Assembly (NCBI RefSeq): GCF_004343585.1
Contig: NZ_SLYW01000001.1
Location: forward strand, 1-64,000
Origin: Neorhizobium sp. JUb45
Lineage (GTDB): Bacteria > Pseudomonadota > Alphaproteobacteria > Rhizobiales > Rhizobiaceae
Reading direction: 5' to 3'
Length of the DNA: 64,000 bases
In this document: positions 46,961 through 56,318 of the stretch, piece by piece
How positions within the stretch are numbered: the stretch's first letter is position 1
How the letters are laid out: each line of letters opens with the position of its first letter
Notes under the pieces: generated by a model
Seen by the model: only the letters and a program-made list of their open reading frames with translations
Database searches by the model: none
What the model was told of the DNA's origin: nothing
Made by a program: the position numbers and the translations under genes

Positions 46961-47312
46961 GTCATTCTCCTCCCTCTTGGTGCGGGTCGCACCGCTTGCT
47001 GTTCGTCTCGCTCCGGCCTGTTCGGCTCACGCGATTTCGAAGGCATTCCTCCTAAAGCCCTGTGCGTCGGTCGGGATGCCTCCGTCCTTAACGTCGCCAT
47101 GAGCGGGCTGGCGCAAACCATCGGATGTCTCGGCAAGTTTGTCAAATTAAATATTCGGAACTGCCAATTTGTACAAATTTGTCTTTCATAAAACGATTTA
47201 ATTTCAAGTACATGTATCGTAAGTTTGGATCGTCAATGGCAAATTGCCGAATTTTTCAAACTTGACAACTTTGTTATTTGGGTGATTTTCATGTGGGTAA
47301 GAGGAGACCCTG
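46961..47312. other. Divergent promoter region of the acid-sugar island
   Basis: No gene in 352 bases between the divergent binding-protein and sialidase-fold genes. From about 47130 it is AT-rich and holds several short palindromes: AATTTGTACAAATT at 47166-47179, TACATGTA near 47210 and TTTGTCAAA near 47140. GAGGAG at 47301-47306 is the ribosome site of the plus-strand gene. Confidence 0.6.
47166..47179. promoter_or_regulatory. Candidate GntR operator, perfect 14-bp palindrome
   Basis: AATTTGTACAAATT is a perfect palindrome. Its core TTGTACAA fits the FadR-subfamily GntR pattern (yGT...ACr with no spacer). Two GntR genes lie in this island, at 50801 and 55587. Confidence 0.5.
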
Positions 47313-48503
47313 ATGACGCCTGAAGAGATTGCAACCGTGATGACCGGTGCGGTGAAAGCCGTTGGCCGCGGACGACATGAGGCCATGCTGGCCTCGCCGA
47401 TGATCCAGAACCACGCATCCTTCCTGCACCTGACCGAGGATGGCGCACTGATCTGCGCCTGGTTCGGCGGCACGCTCGAAGGAAAGTCGGATATTTCCGT
47501 CTTCGCCTCTGTTCTGATCGGCGGCTCCGAGCAATGGGGTGAACCGCAGCGGCTGAGCTTTGACCCAAAACATTCCGAGCAGAACCCGGTTCTGTTTGCC
47601 GCGCCCGATGGCAGGCTCGTGCTGTTCCACACCTCGCAGCCCTCCGGCAATCAGGATGAATGCCGCATCCGCATGGCCGAAATTTCGCGCGATGCCGCCG
47701 ACCCGACCAAGCTGACGGCAGGCGAGGGAGAGTATCTCGATCTGCCGCGCGGCTGTTTCGTTCGTGCGCCGCTGACCATTCGCGACGATGGCGCATGGCT
47801 GTTGCCGATCTTTCGCTGCATCCAACGGCCGGGCCAGAAGTGGAACGGCAGCCATGACCGCGCCGCGGTCGGCATTTCGCAGGATGGCGGTAAGAGCTGG
47901 GTGCTGGAAGATCTCGATCAATCGACGGGCTGCGTACACATGGGGCCGGTGTCGCTCGGTGATAACAGGCTGGCAGCCGTGTTCCGCCGCCGTCAGGCCG
48001 ATTTCGTCTATCGCACGGAAAGCACCGATGGTGGCCGCACATGGTCCGTGCCGCAGGCGACGGATGTGCCCAACAACAATTCTTCCGTTGCCGCGACCCG
48101 CCTCAAGGACGGCCGCATCGCGATGATCTGCAACCCGGTGAATGCCGAGATGTCGAGCGATCGCCGCGCCTCGCTTTACGATGAGCTGGGCGAGGATGAC
48201 GACCGGCCGGATGCCAATCCGGATGGCGGCTGCGTGCCGATCTGGGGCGTGCCGCGCGCACCGGTTTCCGTCTGCATTTCCGATGACGGGGCAAAAAGTT
48301 TTTCGCAGCGGATCCTCATCGAGGATGGTCCGGGCACCTGCCTGTCGAACAATTCCATCGACGGTCACAACAAGGAAATGTCCTATCCGTGGCTGCTGGA
48401 GGGCACCGACGGCAGTCTTCACATCGCCTACACCTATTACAGGCGCGCTATTAAATATGTTCGTCTGGCTCCGGGCTGGGCCAGTACCGCAGTGGGAGAA
48501 TAA
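47313..48503 (+). CDS. Sialidase-fold (BNR/Asp-box) protein without signal peptide
   Basis: A 396-residue six-bladed beta-propeller protein of the sialidase/BNR family. Asp boxes are visible at [17 protein letters not shown] and a degenerate ISDDGAKSF. No signal peptide or anchor is present, so the protein should be cytoplasmic, unlike true secreted sialidases. It heads the operon with pdxA2 and the alcohol dehydrogenase. It may cleave an imported glycoside or have another hydrolase/lyase role. Calling it a sialidase would over-read the fold. Confidence 0.8.
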   Translation: MTPEEIATVMTGAVKAVGRGRHEAMLASPMIQNHASFLHLTEDGALICAWFGGTLEGKSDISVFASVLIGGSEQWGEPQRLSFDPKHSEQNPVLFAAPDGRLVLFHTSQPSGNQDECRIRMAEISRDAADPTKLTAGEGEYLDLPRGCFVRAPLTIRDDGAWLLPIFRCIQRPGQKWNGSHDRAAVGISQDGGKSWVLEDLDQSTGCVHMGPVSLGDNRLAAVFRRRQADFVYRTESTDGGRTWSVPQATDVPNNNSSVAATRLKDGRIAMICNPVNAEMSSDRRASLYDELGEDDDRPDANPDGGCVPIWGVPRAPVSVCISDDGAKSFSQRILIEDGPGTCLSNNSIDGHNKEMSYPWLLEGTDGSLHIAYTYYRRAIKYVRLAPGWASTAVGE

Positions 48504-48505
48504 TC

Positions 48506-49465
48506 ATGAGCAATATCATCGGCATCACCATGGGTGACCCCTGCGGCGTCGGACCGGAAATCACGGTGCGGGCGCTGGCCGAAATGGGCGACGCGGACCG
48601 CGCCGCAACCCGTATCTACGGCAACCTGCCGACGCTGGAAGCGGCCCGCAAGGCGCTGGGCGTCGATATCGATCTGACACCTTACGTCGTCGATCTGCCG
48701 ATCGAAGGCGCGCCGCTGCCCTGGGGCACGCTGTCGCCGGTTGCCGGCGATGCGGCTTTCCGTTTCATCGAAAAGGCGGTGCGCGATGCCGAAGCCGGCG
48801 TGATCGGCTGCGTCGTCACGGCACCGATCAACAAGGAAGCGCTCAACCTTGCCGGCCATCATTACGACGGCCATACCGGCATGCTGCGCAGCCTGACGAA
48901 ATCGGCAGCGGCCTACATGCTGCTGGCCTCGGAAAAACTGAAGGTCATCCATGTTTCCACGCACGTTTCGCTGCAGGAGGCCATCCGCCGCGCCACCACC
49001 GAGCGGGTGCTGGCGACGATCAAGGCCGGCAATGACCACCTGAAGCGCACGGGTTATGCAGCACCCCGCATCGCGGTTGCCGGCATCAACCCGCATTGCG
49101 GCGAAAACGGCCTTTTTGGTACCGAGGATGACGAGCAGATCGCACCGGCCGTTGCCGCAGCCCGTGCCGAAGGCATCGATGCCTATGGTCCGATTTCGGC
49201 CGACACGGTGTTCCACCGCGCCTATTCCGGCGCCTTCGATCTGGTGGTCGCGCAGTACCACGATCAGGGGCATATCCCGATCAAGCTCGTCGCCTTCGAT
49301 ACGGCGGTCAACGTCTCCGTCGACCTGCCGATCGACCGTACCTCGGTCGACCACGGCACCGCCTTCGACATTGCCGGCAAGGGCATCGCCAACCATGGCA
49401 ACATGCTGGAAGCGATCGCCTATGCCCGCAAGCTGGTAACCGGCGGCAAGGGGGGCAAGGCATGA
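48506..49465 (+). CDS. pdxA2: PdxA2-type 4-phospho-threonate/erythronate dehydrogenase
   Basis: A 319-residue member of the PdxA family: start [54 protein letters not shown] and [12 protein letters not shown]. The His residues in these motifs bind the catalytic metal. PdxA2 partners of DUF1537 kinases oxidise and decarboxylate 4-phospho-D-threonate or -erythronate to dihydroxyacetone phosphate. A DUF1537 kinase gene lies 2 kb away (51508), which makes this role likelier than vitamin B6 synthesis. The gene begins two bases after the sialidase-fold gene. Confidence 0.85.
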   Translation: MSNIIGITMGDPCGVGPEITVRALAEMGDADRAATRIYGNLPTLEAARKALGVDIDLTPYVVDLPIEGAPLPWGTLSPVAGDAAFRFIEKAVRDAEAGVIGCVVTAPINKEALNLAGHHYDGHTGMLRSLTKSAAAYMLLASEKLKVIHVSTHVSLQEAIRRATTERVLATIKAGNDHLKRTGYAAPRIAVAGINPHCGENGLFGTEDDEQIAPAVAAARAEGIDAYGPISADTVFHRAYSGAFDLVVAQYHDQGHIPIKLVAFDTAVNVSVDLPIDRTSVDHGTAFDIAGKGIANHGNMLEAIAYARKLVTGGKGGKA

Positions 49466-50583
49466 GCAGCGCCCCCGTCATCATCCTGCATCAGCCCAAG
49501 CGGCTGATCGTCGGTGCCGGCACGGTCGGTGAAGTCGGTCCCTGGGCCGGCGAGGTTTCCTCGACGCTGGTGATTGCGACGCCGATCACCGCCGGATTTG
49601 TCGATCGGCTGAAACTGCCGGGCAAGGTCACCCTGTTCGACGCCATTCCTGGCGAGCCGGAAATCGCCACGCTTGATGCGGCTTTGGCTGCGGCGCGGGC
49701 GGCGAAGCCGGATCTCGTCGTCGGTCTCGGCGGCGGCTCGGTCATGGATGTCGCCAAGCTGGTGGCCGCCCTTTGGGATGGCGAACAGACGCTGGCCGAT
49801 GTTGCCGGCCCCAACAAGGTGGCGGGGAGAAGTACGCGACTGGCGCAGGTGGCGACCACGGCCGGAACCGGCTCGGAAGCAGGCATCCGCTCGCTGATCA
49901 CCGATCCGGTCAAGGGCAACAAGATCGCGGTCGAAAGCCCGCATCTGATCGCTGACCTTGCGGTACTCGACCCGGAACTCACCTATTCGGTTCCGCCGGC
50001 CGTCACGGCCGCAACCGGTGTCGACGCCATGGCGCATTGCGTCGAGGCATTTACCAGCAAACGCGCGCATCCGATGATCGACGGTTTTGCCCGTATGGGT
50101 TTTTCGCTCGTCGGCAAATTTTTGGCCCGCGCGGTCAAGGATGGATCGGATCGGGAAGCGCGCGAAGGGCTGATGCTGGCCTCCTATTACGGCGGCATCT
50201 GCCTTGGGCCGGTGAATACGGCGGCCGGCCATGCCATCGCCTATCCGCTCGGCACGCTTCTACATCTGCCGCATGGGCTGGCCAACGCCATCGTCTTTCC
50301 GCATGTTCTGGCCTTCAATCAGCCGGTCGTGGCGGACAAGACGGCGGAAGTGGCGGAAGCGCTTGGTTTTGGAAAAGGCCTGTCGCAGGCTGATCTCAGT
50401 GGTGCGGCACATGCATTCTGTGCCGATCTCGGCATCGAGATGTCGCTTGCCAAACATGGTGCTGATGAAGCCGACCTGCCACGCTTTGCCGCCGATGCGC
50501 ATGCCATCCGCCGGCTGATGGACAACAATCCTGCCGATATGAGCGTCGAGGACGTTCTGGCGATTTACCGGGCCAGCTTCTAA
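49462..50583 (+). CDS. Iron-containing (type III) alcohol dehydrogenase
   Basis: A 373-residue NAD(P)-dependent dehydrogenase of the iron-ADH family, related to maleylacetate reductases by length and loop pattern. The nucleotide-binding motif is [10 protein letters not shown]. Metal ligands lie in [12 protein letters not shown] (Asp, His) and in [15 protein letters not shown]. The ATG overlaps the pdxA2 stop. It may reduce or oxidise an aldehyde or keto product made in this pathway, such as glycolaldehyde from an aldolase step. Confidence 0.88.
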   Translation: MSSAPVIILHQPKRLIVGAGTVGEVGPWAGEVSSTLVIATPITAGFVDRLKLPGKVTLFDAIPGEPEIATLDAALAAARAAKPDLVVGLGGGSVMDVAKLVAALWDGEQTLADVAGPNKVAGRSTRLAQVATTAGTGSEAGIRSLITDPVKGNKIAVESPHLIADLAVLDPELTYSVPPAVTAATGVDAMAHCVEAFTSKRAHPMIDGFARMGFSLVGKFLARAVKDGSDREAREGLMLASYYGGICLGPVNTAAGHAIAYPLGTLLHLPHGLANAIVFPHVLAFNQPVVADKTAEVAEALGFGKGLSQADLSGAAHAFCADLGIEMSLAKHGADEADLPRFAADAHAIRRLMDNNPADMSVEDVLAIYRASF

Positions 50584-50675
50584 GGAGCTGGTTTGGAGGA
50601 GGGAGGCGGTGCGAGCGATCGTGCCGCCTTTTTGGTTTTTGGGGAGAGGGGGAAAAGGCGCCTACCCACCCATGG

Positions 50676-50763
50676 TCGTCATGCTCGGGCCTGTCCCGAG
50701 CATCTGCCGCGTTGAATTTGTTGCGCTGTGGTTAGATCCCAGGGACAAGCCCTGGGATGACGG
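50676..50763. repeat. RIME1-like rhizobial intergenic mosaic element
   Basis: Two palindromes, ATGCTCGGG/CCCGAGCAT at 50681-50703 and ATCCCAGGG/CCCTGGGAT at 50736-50758, are joined by the GCGTTGAATTTGTTGCG linker. This layout is that of the RIME elements of Rhizobiaceae. It lies between the convergent adh and gntR genes. Confidence 0.75.
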
Positions 50764-50800
50764 CGGAGGGGCTTTAGCGGTCCTTGTTCGCCGGTCAATC

Positions 50801-51505
50801 CTACTGATGCGACGACTGAAACAGCCGTTCGCGCGACCCCTTCAAATGCTCCAGCATCAGGCGCCGCGCCTCATCCTCATCGCGGTTGGCGATGGCTGCG
50901 GCAATCGCTTCGTGTTCGCCGAACACACGCGTCAGGCCGGAGGCCTCGCGCTTGATCGAGGCGCCGTGAAACTTCATGCCAACGGCGATGTGGTCTTTCA
51001 GCGCTTCCATGGCGGTCGAAAAATAGTTGTTCTGGGCAGCGCGGGCGATGGCGAGGTGAAACTTGAAGTCGGCATCCTCGCGGTGTGACTGGCGGTTTGT
51101 GGCGTCGCGCAGCAGTTCCAGTGCCTGCCGGATCGCCTTCAGGCTGTCGGCATCGTGGCGGGTGGCGGCGGCCGCGGCGGCGGCCGGTTCCAGCGTCAGG
51201 CGGAACTCGTAACAGTTCAAAAGATCGGCGACGTTTTCCAGCTGGCCGAAACCGAGCGGATTGCGCAGGCCCACGGAGCGCACAAAGCTGCCGGCGCCAC
51301 GGCGGGAATAGATCAGGCTCTGGTCGCGCAGGCGTTTCAGCGCCTCGCGGATGACCGGGCGCGATACTTCGAATTCGGCGGCAAGATCATGTTCGGTCGG
51401 CAGGCGTTCGTCCGGCTTGTAGGCGCCGGATTTGATGGCGCGCAGCATGCGTTCGAACACGATATCGGCCAAGCCCTTGCGGGCGGTTCCCGTTTCCAGT
51501 CCCAT
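50801..51505 (-). CDS. GntR-family regulator, FadR subfamily
   Basis: About 234 residues from the ATG at 51505. A TTG at 51511, with GGAGGG five bases before it and overlapping the kinase stop, is an equally good start. The winged helix lies at about 15-75 (YKPDERLPTEHDLAAEFEVSRPVIREALKRL). The FCD effector domain follows, with ligand-site residues in DFKFHLAIARAAQN and EHEAIAAAI. It is coupled to the DUF1537 kinase gene and probably represses the acid-sugar operons in response to a pathway acid. Confidence 0.9.
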   Translation of the reverse strand: MGLETGTARKGLADIVFERMLRAIKSGAYKPDERLPTEHDLAAEFEVSRPVIREALKRLRDQSLIYSRRGAGSFVRSVGLRNPLGFGQLENVADLLNCYEFRLTLEPAAAAAAATRHDADSLKAIRQALELLRDATNRQSHREDADFKFHLAIARAAQNNYFSTAMEALKDHIAVGMKFHGASIKREASGLTRVFGEHEAIAAAIANRDEDEARRLMLEHLKGSRERLFQSSHQ

Positions 51506-51507
51506 CT

Positions 51508-52536
51508 TCAAATTGCCCTCCCCAGGACCATGTCCGCAATCCTCTTCAACGTCTCCGGCCCGCCAAATCCTCCCGATTTGGCGATGATGCAGCGTCCCTC
51601 GTTCGACGCAAGCCCAAGGCCTGGCAGGCATTCGCCATGCAGGGTGAAACGGGTAACGCCAAGCGCACGCATGACCGCTTCGGCGGTGGCGCCACCGGAA
51701 AGAAGCAGCGTGCCCTTGTAATCCGAAAGGCTGTTCTTGAGGCCCTCGGCCAGTGCTTCCGAGACCAGCGCCGGATTGATGTCGCTCGCGCCCGGTGTTG
51801 CCTGAACCAGCGTCAGTGCCGCATCGGCATTCGGTGTGTCGGTGATCCGGCCATTCGGCGCCGCGCGGTAATCAAGATCATGGCCGGCGCGCAATGCATC
51901 GATCTGGGCAAGCGTGATCGGATCGCGCGAGCCGATGACAAAGGTGGCGCGGCCGGTCGGGATGTTTGCCGGTTTTGCCTCGGGCTTTTGCGTCATGCGG
52001 CGGGCCAGCGCTTCGGCAAGGCCACGTGCGCCGATCAAAAGGTCGGTGCCGTCTGTCTGTGCGGCATCGAGCACGGCATCCATGTCGGCGGATGTGCCTG
52101 TGCCGGGTGTCGTTGCGTGGGCCGCATGGGGGCCGAGCTTTTCGGCGATGACGATCGGTGTGTCGACGCCGAAACCGCGAACGGCACCACCTTCGACGAT
52201 CCGGTCGAATTCCGGGATAGCGGGGGCGACCAGCGCGCGCGAAAACGGAGTGGCGTCGAGTTCGGCGACGATATTGCCCTTGAGGCGGGAATCGACCTTC
52301 TTGAACAGGCGCGTGCCCGGCGGCAGCAGGGCGATCACCGCAGCGGTTGTTTCGCGGGCTTCATCCGCGCCGATCTCGCGGGTGTTGAGATTGATGGAGA
52401 TGACGTCGGGACTATCCGCGACGATGCCGGCAATCGCTTCGCGGGCCAAAGCCACCTCGGTGCGCAGACCACGTCCGGCAAAGGGGGCCGCGGAGTCCAG
52501 CGCGCCGGTCAGATCGTCTGCGAGAATGGCGAGCAT
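51508..52536 (-). CDS. dtnK: Four-carbon acid-sugar kinase, DUF1537 family
   Basis: A 342-residue kinase, shorter than the usual 400-430. The N-terminal motif LADDLTGALDSAAPF and KKVDSRLKGN are typical of the family. The C-terminal domain has LLLSGGATAEAVM and AKSGGFGGPETL. DUF1537 kinases phosphorylate D-threonate, L-threonate or D-erythronate at O4. With pdxA2 in the same island this is the first half of a known two-enzyme route to dihydroxyacetone phosphate. The dtnK name is a guess among the isofunctional groups. The ATG has only a weak ribosome site. Confidence 0.82.
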   Translation of the reverse strand: MLAILADDLTGALDSAAPFAGRGLRTEVALAREAIAGIVADSPDVISINLNTREIGADEARETTAAVIALLPPGTRLFKKVDSRLKGNIVAELDATPFSRALVAPAIPEFDRIVEGGAVRGFGVDTPIVIAEKLGPHAAHATTPGTGTSADMDAVLDAAQTDGTDLLIGARGLAEALARRMTQKPEAKPANIPTGRATFVIGSRDPITLAQIDALRAGHDLDYRAAPNGRITDTPNADAALTLVQATPGASDINPALVSEALAEGLKNSLSDYKGTLLLSGGATAEAVMRALGVTRFTLHGECLPGLGLASNEGRCIIAKSGGFGGPETLKRIADMVLGRAI

Positions 52537-52718
52537 GTCATGGTACCAGTTTTATGTTGTAATCTTTATACCACTAAAAAACGCTTAGATGTCAATATTC
52601 CGTGCGGATCAGTATGACAAATTACGGTTTGCATATACGCAATTTCGGACGGACGTGTGAGGCTGTTGGAATTACAGCTTTTTCGGGAGTTCCGGTGTTT
52701 GTCGGGTGCCTGAAACGC
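52537..52718. promoter_or_regulatory. Promoter region of the kinase/gntR operon
   Basis: AT-rich stretch upstream of the kinase start. TGGTACCA at 52540-52547 is an 8-bp palindrome next to the start codon and might be a GntR contact. No gene seen. Confidence 0.35.
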
Positions 52719-52720
52719 AA

Positions 52721-52752
52721 GAAGCGCATGGCCGGGAGGGCCATGCGTTTCT
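52721..52752 (-). terminator. Hairpin after the RraA-like gene
   Basis: Arms AACGCATGGCC / GGCCATGCGCTT around a short CTCCC loop on the minus strand. The T tract is weak, so termination strength is uncertain. Confidence 0.5.
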
Positions 52753-52780
52753 CGTCTGTGTCGCGGAGCAGGCGGTGTGG

Positions 52781-53506
52781 TCAGCGGCCGTTTGCCTTGC
52801 GCCACGCCTCGTATTTGTCGCGGAACTCGTCCTTGGTCTGCGGGTAAAGCCCGATGATCGGCGTGCCGGCATTGACCTGTTCGAGCACGAAAGCCTCGTA
52901 GCTTTCCATCGCCGTGCATTCATCCGCCAGTTCCTCGGCCAGATGCGCTGGGATGACCATCACGCCGTCATTGTCGCCGACCAGAACGTCGCCCGGAAAC
53001 ACCGCGACATCACCGCAGGAGATCGGCACGTTGATGTCGATCGCCTCGTGCAGGGTGAGGTTGGTCGGGGCCGACGGGCGGGCGTGATAGGACGGCATGT
53101 CGAGCGCGCCGATGCCGGCTGCATCGCGAAAACCACCATCGGTGACGACACCGGCGGCACCGCGAAGCGCCAGCCGGGTGATCAGGATCGAGCCGGCCGT
53201 GGCGGCGCGGGCGTCCTTGCGGCTGTCCATGACAAGCACCTGGCCGGCCGGGCAGGTTTCGATGGCGACGCGCTGCGGATGGTCGGCATTGCGGAACACG
53301 GTGATAGGGTTGCGGTCCTCACGCGCCACGATGTAGCGCAGCGTAAACGCCTGTCCGACCATGGTTTCCGTCTTCGGCGAAACCGGCACGACACCCTGGA
53401 TGAACTGGTTGCGCAAGCCGCGCTTGAACATGGCGGTGGCCAGTGATGCGGTGGAAATCTTCTTGAATTTCTCGCGTGTTGTTTCGCTCAGCACGTAATC
53501 GGTCAT
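52781..53506 (-). CDS. RraA-like / HMG-aldolase-family protein
   Basis: 241 residues from the ATG at 53506, chosen for the perfect GAGGAG ribosome site. It carries the RraA fold signatures GVVTDGGFRDAAGI (metal and substrate site with Arg-Asp) and GDNDGVMVIPAHLA. Members are 4-hydroxy-4-methyl-2-oxoglutarate/oxaloacetate aldolases or unrelated regulators of RNase E. Beside a sugar-acid dehydratase and with this motif set, a metal-dependent aldolase or decarboxylase is likelier. It lies 11 bases after the dehydratase gene. Confidence 0.82.
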   Translation of the reverse strand: MTDYVLSETTREKFKKISTASLATAMFKRGLRNQFIQGVVPVSPKTETMVGQAFTLRYIVAREDRNPITVFRNADHPQRVAIETCPAGQVLVMDSRKDARAATAGSILITRLALRGAAGVVTDGGFRDAAGIGALDMPSYHARPSAPTNLTLHEAIDINVPISCGDVAVFPGDVLVGDNDGVMVIPAHLAEELADECTAMESYEAFVLEQVNAGTPIIGLYPQTKDEFRDKYEAWRKANGR

Positions 53507-53517
53507 AATTTTCCTCC

Positions 53518-55269
53518 TCAATAGATGTCCGGTTCGCCGGCCTTTTGGCCGAAGCCGGTTTCCAGAAAATCGAAATCGCAGCCCTGATCGGCCTGGGTGA
53601 CGTGTTTTGAGAACATCCAGCCATAGCCGCGCTGGAAACGCGGTTCGGGCGCCTTCCATTCGGCCTTGCGGCGCGCCAGTTCCTCGTCGCTCACCAGCAT
53701 GTCCAGTGAGCGATTGGGCAGATCGAGACGGATGATGTCGCCGTTTTTCAGGAGCGCCAGCGGCCCGCCGATAAAACTTTCCGGCGAGACATGCAGCACG
53801 CAGGCGCCGTAGGATGTGCCGGACATGCGGGCATCGGAAATGCGCAGCATGTCGCGATGGCCCTTCTTGATCAGTGCCTTGGGGATGGGCAGCATGCCCC
53901 ATTCGGGAAAACCGGGGCCGCCGAGCGGGCCGGCATTGCGCAGCACCAGAACATGGTCGGGCGTGACATCGAGGTTCTCGTCGTCGATCGCCTTCTTCAT
54001 CTCCGGGTAGCTGTCGAACACCATGGCCGGGCCCTGATGCACATGATATTTCGGGTCGCAGGCGGCCGGTTTGATGACGCCGCCGTTGGGGCAGAGATTG
54101 CCGCGCACCACCGCAAGCGAACCTTCGTGATAGACCGGGTTGGAGAGCGGCCGGATGACGTCGTCGTTATAGACTTTTGCGCCTTCGAGATTTTCACCCA
54201 TGGTGCGGCCCGTGACGGTCATGACCGATAGGTCGAGCCGGTCTTCCATCTGTTTCATCAGTGCCCGCAACCCGCCGGCATAGAAAAAGTCCTCCATCAG
54301 ATAGTCTTTGCCCGACGGGCGGACATTGGCGATCAAAGGCGTGACGCGGCCGAGCGCATCGAGATCGTCGAGCGTGAGGTCAACACCGGCGCGGCGGGCC
54401 ATGGCGATCAGATGTACAACGGCATTGGTGGAACAGCCGGTAGCCATGGCGACGATCGCGGCATTGCGACAGGCGGCGTCGGTGACGATTTTATCCGGCG
54501 TCAGGTCTTCCCAGACCATGTCGACGATGCGGCGGCCGCAATCGGCGCCCATGCGCTGGTGGTTGGCATCGACGGCCGGAATGGAGGACGCGCCGGGCAG
54601 CGTCAGGCCCATGGCGTCGGCAATCGCCGTCATGGTCGAGGCGGTGCCCATGGTCATGCAGGTGCCGGCCGAGCGGGCGATACCGCCCTGCACGCCCAGC
54701 CATTCCTCGTCGGTAATATTGCCGGCGCGGCGTTCGTCCCAGTATTTCCAGCCGTCCGAACCGGAGCCCAGAATCTTGCCGGCGTAATTGCCGCGCAACA
54801 TCGGGCCGGCGGGCAGGTAGATCATCGGCACGCCGGCCGAGATCGCGCCCATGACGAGGCCGGGTGTGGTCTTGTCGCAGCCGCCCATCAGCACCACGCC
54901 ATCGAGCGGATGGGCGCGGATCATCTCTTCCGTCTCCATGGCCAGCATGTTGCGGTAAAGCATCGATGTGGGTTTCAGTGAGCTTTCATCCAGCGACAGC
55001 GACGGCATCTGCACGGCAAAACCGCCGGCCTGAAACACGCCGCGCTTCACATCCTGCACGCGTTCCTTGAAATGCGCATGGCAGGTGTTGAGTTCGGACC
55101 ATGTGTCGAGCACGCCGATCACCGGCTTGTCGCGAAACTCTTCCTCCGAATAACCGAGCTGCATCATGCGCGAGCGGTGGCCGAAAGAGCGCAGGTCGTC
55201 GGGCGCGAACCAGCGGGCGCTTCTCAAGGTTTCGGGCGTTTTCGTCTTGGGCAGGGGGCTTTCTGGCAT
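53518..55269 (-). CDS. IlvD/Edd-family sugar-acid dehydratase (arabinonate-dehydratase-like)
   Basis: A 583-residue iron-sulfur dehydratase. Cluster cysteines are C63 (NTCHAHF), C131 (GGCDKTTPG) and C204 (GTCMTMGTAST). This spacing equals C59/C127/C200 that I recall for the [2Fe-2S] L-arabinonate dehydratase of Rhizobium leguminosarum, shifted by four. The C-terminal DARMSGTSYGACVLHV signature is present. It should turn an aldonic acid into a 2-keto-3-deoxy acid, a natural substrate for the DHDPS-type aldolase at 40952. The exact sugar acid is not readable from sequence. Confidence 0.88.
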   Translation of the reverse strand: MPESPLPKTKTPETLRSARWFAPDDLRSFGHRSRMMQLGYSEEEFRDKPVIGVLDTWSELNTCHAHFKERVQDVKRGVFQAGGFAVQMPSLSLDESSLKPTSMLYRNMLAMETEEMIRAHPLDGVVLMGGCDKTTPGLVMGAISAGVPMIYLPAGPMLRGNYAGKILGSGSDGWKYWDERRAGNITDEEWLGVQGGIARSAGTCMTMGTASTMTAIADAMGLTLPGASSIPAVDANHQRMGADCGRRIVDMVWEDLTPDKIVTDAACRNAAIVAMATGCSTNAVVHLIAMARRAGVDLTLDDLDALGRVTPLIANVRPSGKDYLMEDFFYAGGLRALMKQMEDRLDLSVMTVTGRTMGENLEGAKVYNDDVIRPLSNPVYHEGSLAVVRGNLCPNGGVIKPAACDPKYHVHQGPAMVFDSYPEMKKAIDDENLDVTPDHVLVLRNAGPLGGPGFPEWGMLPIPKALIKKGHRDMLRISDARMSGTSYGACVLHVSPESFIGGPLALLKNGDIIRLDLPNRSLDMLVSDEELARRKAEWKAPEPRFQRGYGWMFSKHVTQADQGCDFDFLETGFGQKAGEPDIY

Positions 55270-55586
55270 GGCAATCGACCTTTTTAGGTGCCGTGAAAGG
55301 TCCGCGCCTTTTCCGGCTTGGCCCGCTTCGAGGGGCCGTCTAACAATGATCTGGAAGGTGAATGGCGGGCGCCTGCTAGGGCGCGTGGGCGGTCGTGACT
55401 GGCGTGTTGACGCCGCATATCAGCAGTCGCATGGTTCCTCCTCCACGGTGCGGACGCGGATGAAGATCCGGCCCGGTTCTCGCCTCTCCCAAAGCGAATA
55501 ACGGCATTGAAGCACTAAAACATCAGTGCATCAACCCGAAAACTGTGTTTTAATGCAAGTGACTAGAGAAAGGGTGGATCGACAGC
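55270..55586. other. Divergent promoter region, dehydratase / gntR
   Basis: No gene in 317 bases. The last 90 bases are AT-rich and carry the inverted repeat described at 55512-55556. No strong ribosome site precedes the dehydratase start. Confidence 0.5.
55512..55556. promoter_or_regulatory. Inverted-repeat operator candidate upstream of gntR
   Basis: Arms GCACTAAAACA and TGTTTTAATGC pair at 10 of 11 positions across a 23-base centre. The repeat ends 30 bases before the GntR start at 55587, which suggests autoregulation and control of the dehydratase operon. Confidence 0.5.
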
Positions 55587-56279
55587 ATGAGTGGAATGGT
55601 GAGGGGCGGGCAGCTGGATCGGTCGCGGCAGGTGGCCTTGCAGGTGCATGAAATCCTGCGGGAGCGCATCCTGAAAGTGGAATTGGTGCCCGGCACGGTC
55701 CTGTCGCGCTCCAGCCTGCAAATGGAATTCGGGGTCAGCCAGACGCCGGTGCGTGATGCGCTGATGCGGCTGCAGGAGGAGGGCATGGTCGATGTCTATC
55801 CGCAATATGCCACCGTGGTCGCCAAGATCGATATCGGCCATGCGCGCCAGGCGCAGTTCTTGCGGCTGTCGATCGAACTGGAGGCGGTGCGGCGACTGAC
55901 GGAGGATCGCCCGGAGGCAACGGCGGCGGAACTTTCCGAAATCCTGTTGCGCCAGCGGGCCGTGGCGACGCCGGAAACCTATGACCGGTTCGACGAGATC
56001 GACCGCGAATTCCACCGGCATCTTTTTGAGCGCATGGGCATCGAGCAGCTATGGGCGAATGTGCGGCGCCAGAGCGTGCATCTCGACCGTTTGCGGCGGC
56101 TGAACCTGCCGATGCCGGGCAAGATGCAGACGGTGCTTTCCGATCACGAGGCGATCGTCGAAGGCGTTCGCTCCGGCAAGGCCGATGTGGCGACGGCGGC
56201 GCTTCGAAAACACCTGTCCGGCACGCTGTCGATCATCGATGTGATCAGCGCCGAGTTTCCCGATTACATTCTCCGCTGA
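55587..56279 (+). CDS. GntR-family regulator, FCD domain
   Basis: A 230-residue regulator. The winged helix spans about 15-75 (SRSSLQMEFGVSQTPVRDALMRLQEEGMV). The FCD all-helical effector domain has likely metal ligands in DREFHRHLF, SDHEAIV and RKHLSGTL. It diverges from the dehydratase/RraA operon and is the likely local repressor. The ligand is probably an acid intermediate. Confidence 0.9.
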   Translation: MSGMVRGGQLDRSRQVALQVHEILRERILKVELVPGTVLSRSSLQMEFGVSQTPVRDALMRLQEEGMVDVYPQYATVVAKIDIGHARQAQFLRLSIELEAVRRLTEDRPEATAAELSEILLRQRAVATPETYDRFDEIDREFHRHLFERMGIEQLWANVRRQSVHLDRLRRLNLPMPGKMQTVLSDHEAIVEGVRSGKADVATAALRKHLSGTLSIIDVISAEFPDYILR

Positions 56280-56318
56280 AAGGCTCTAAGAGGGGCGACT
56301 TTCAGAACGGGACTTGAG

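Noticed and set aside
47313-50583. Sialic-acid catabolic (nan) operon reading of the sialidase-fold plus DHDPS-family genes
   Set aside because: No NanK, NanE or NagA/NagB genes are present; the neighbours are DUF1537, PdxA2 and dehydratase genes, and the propeller protein has no export signal.
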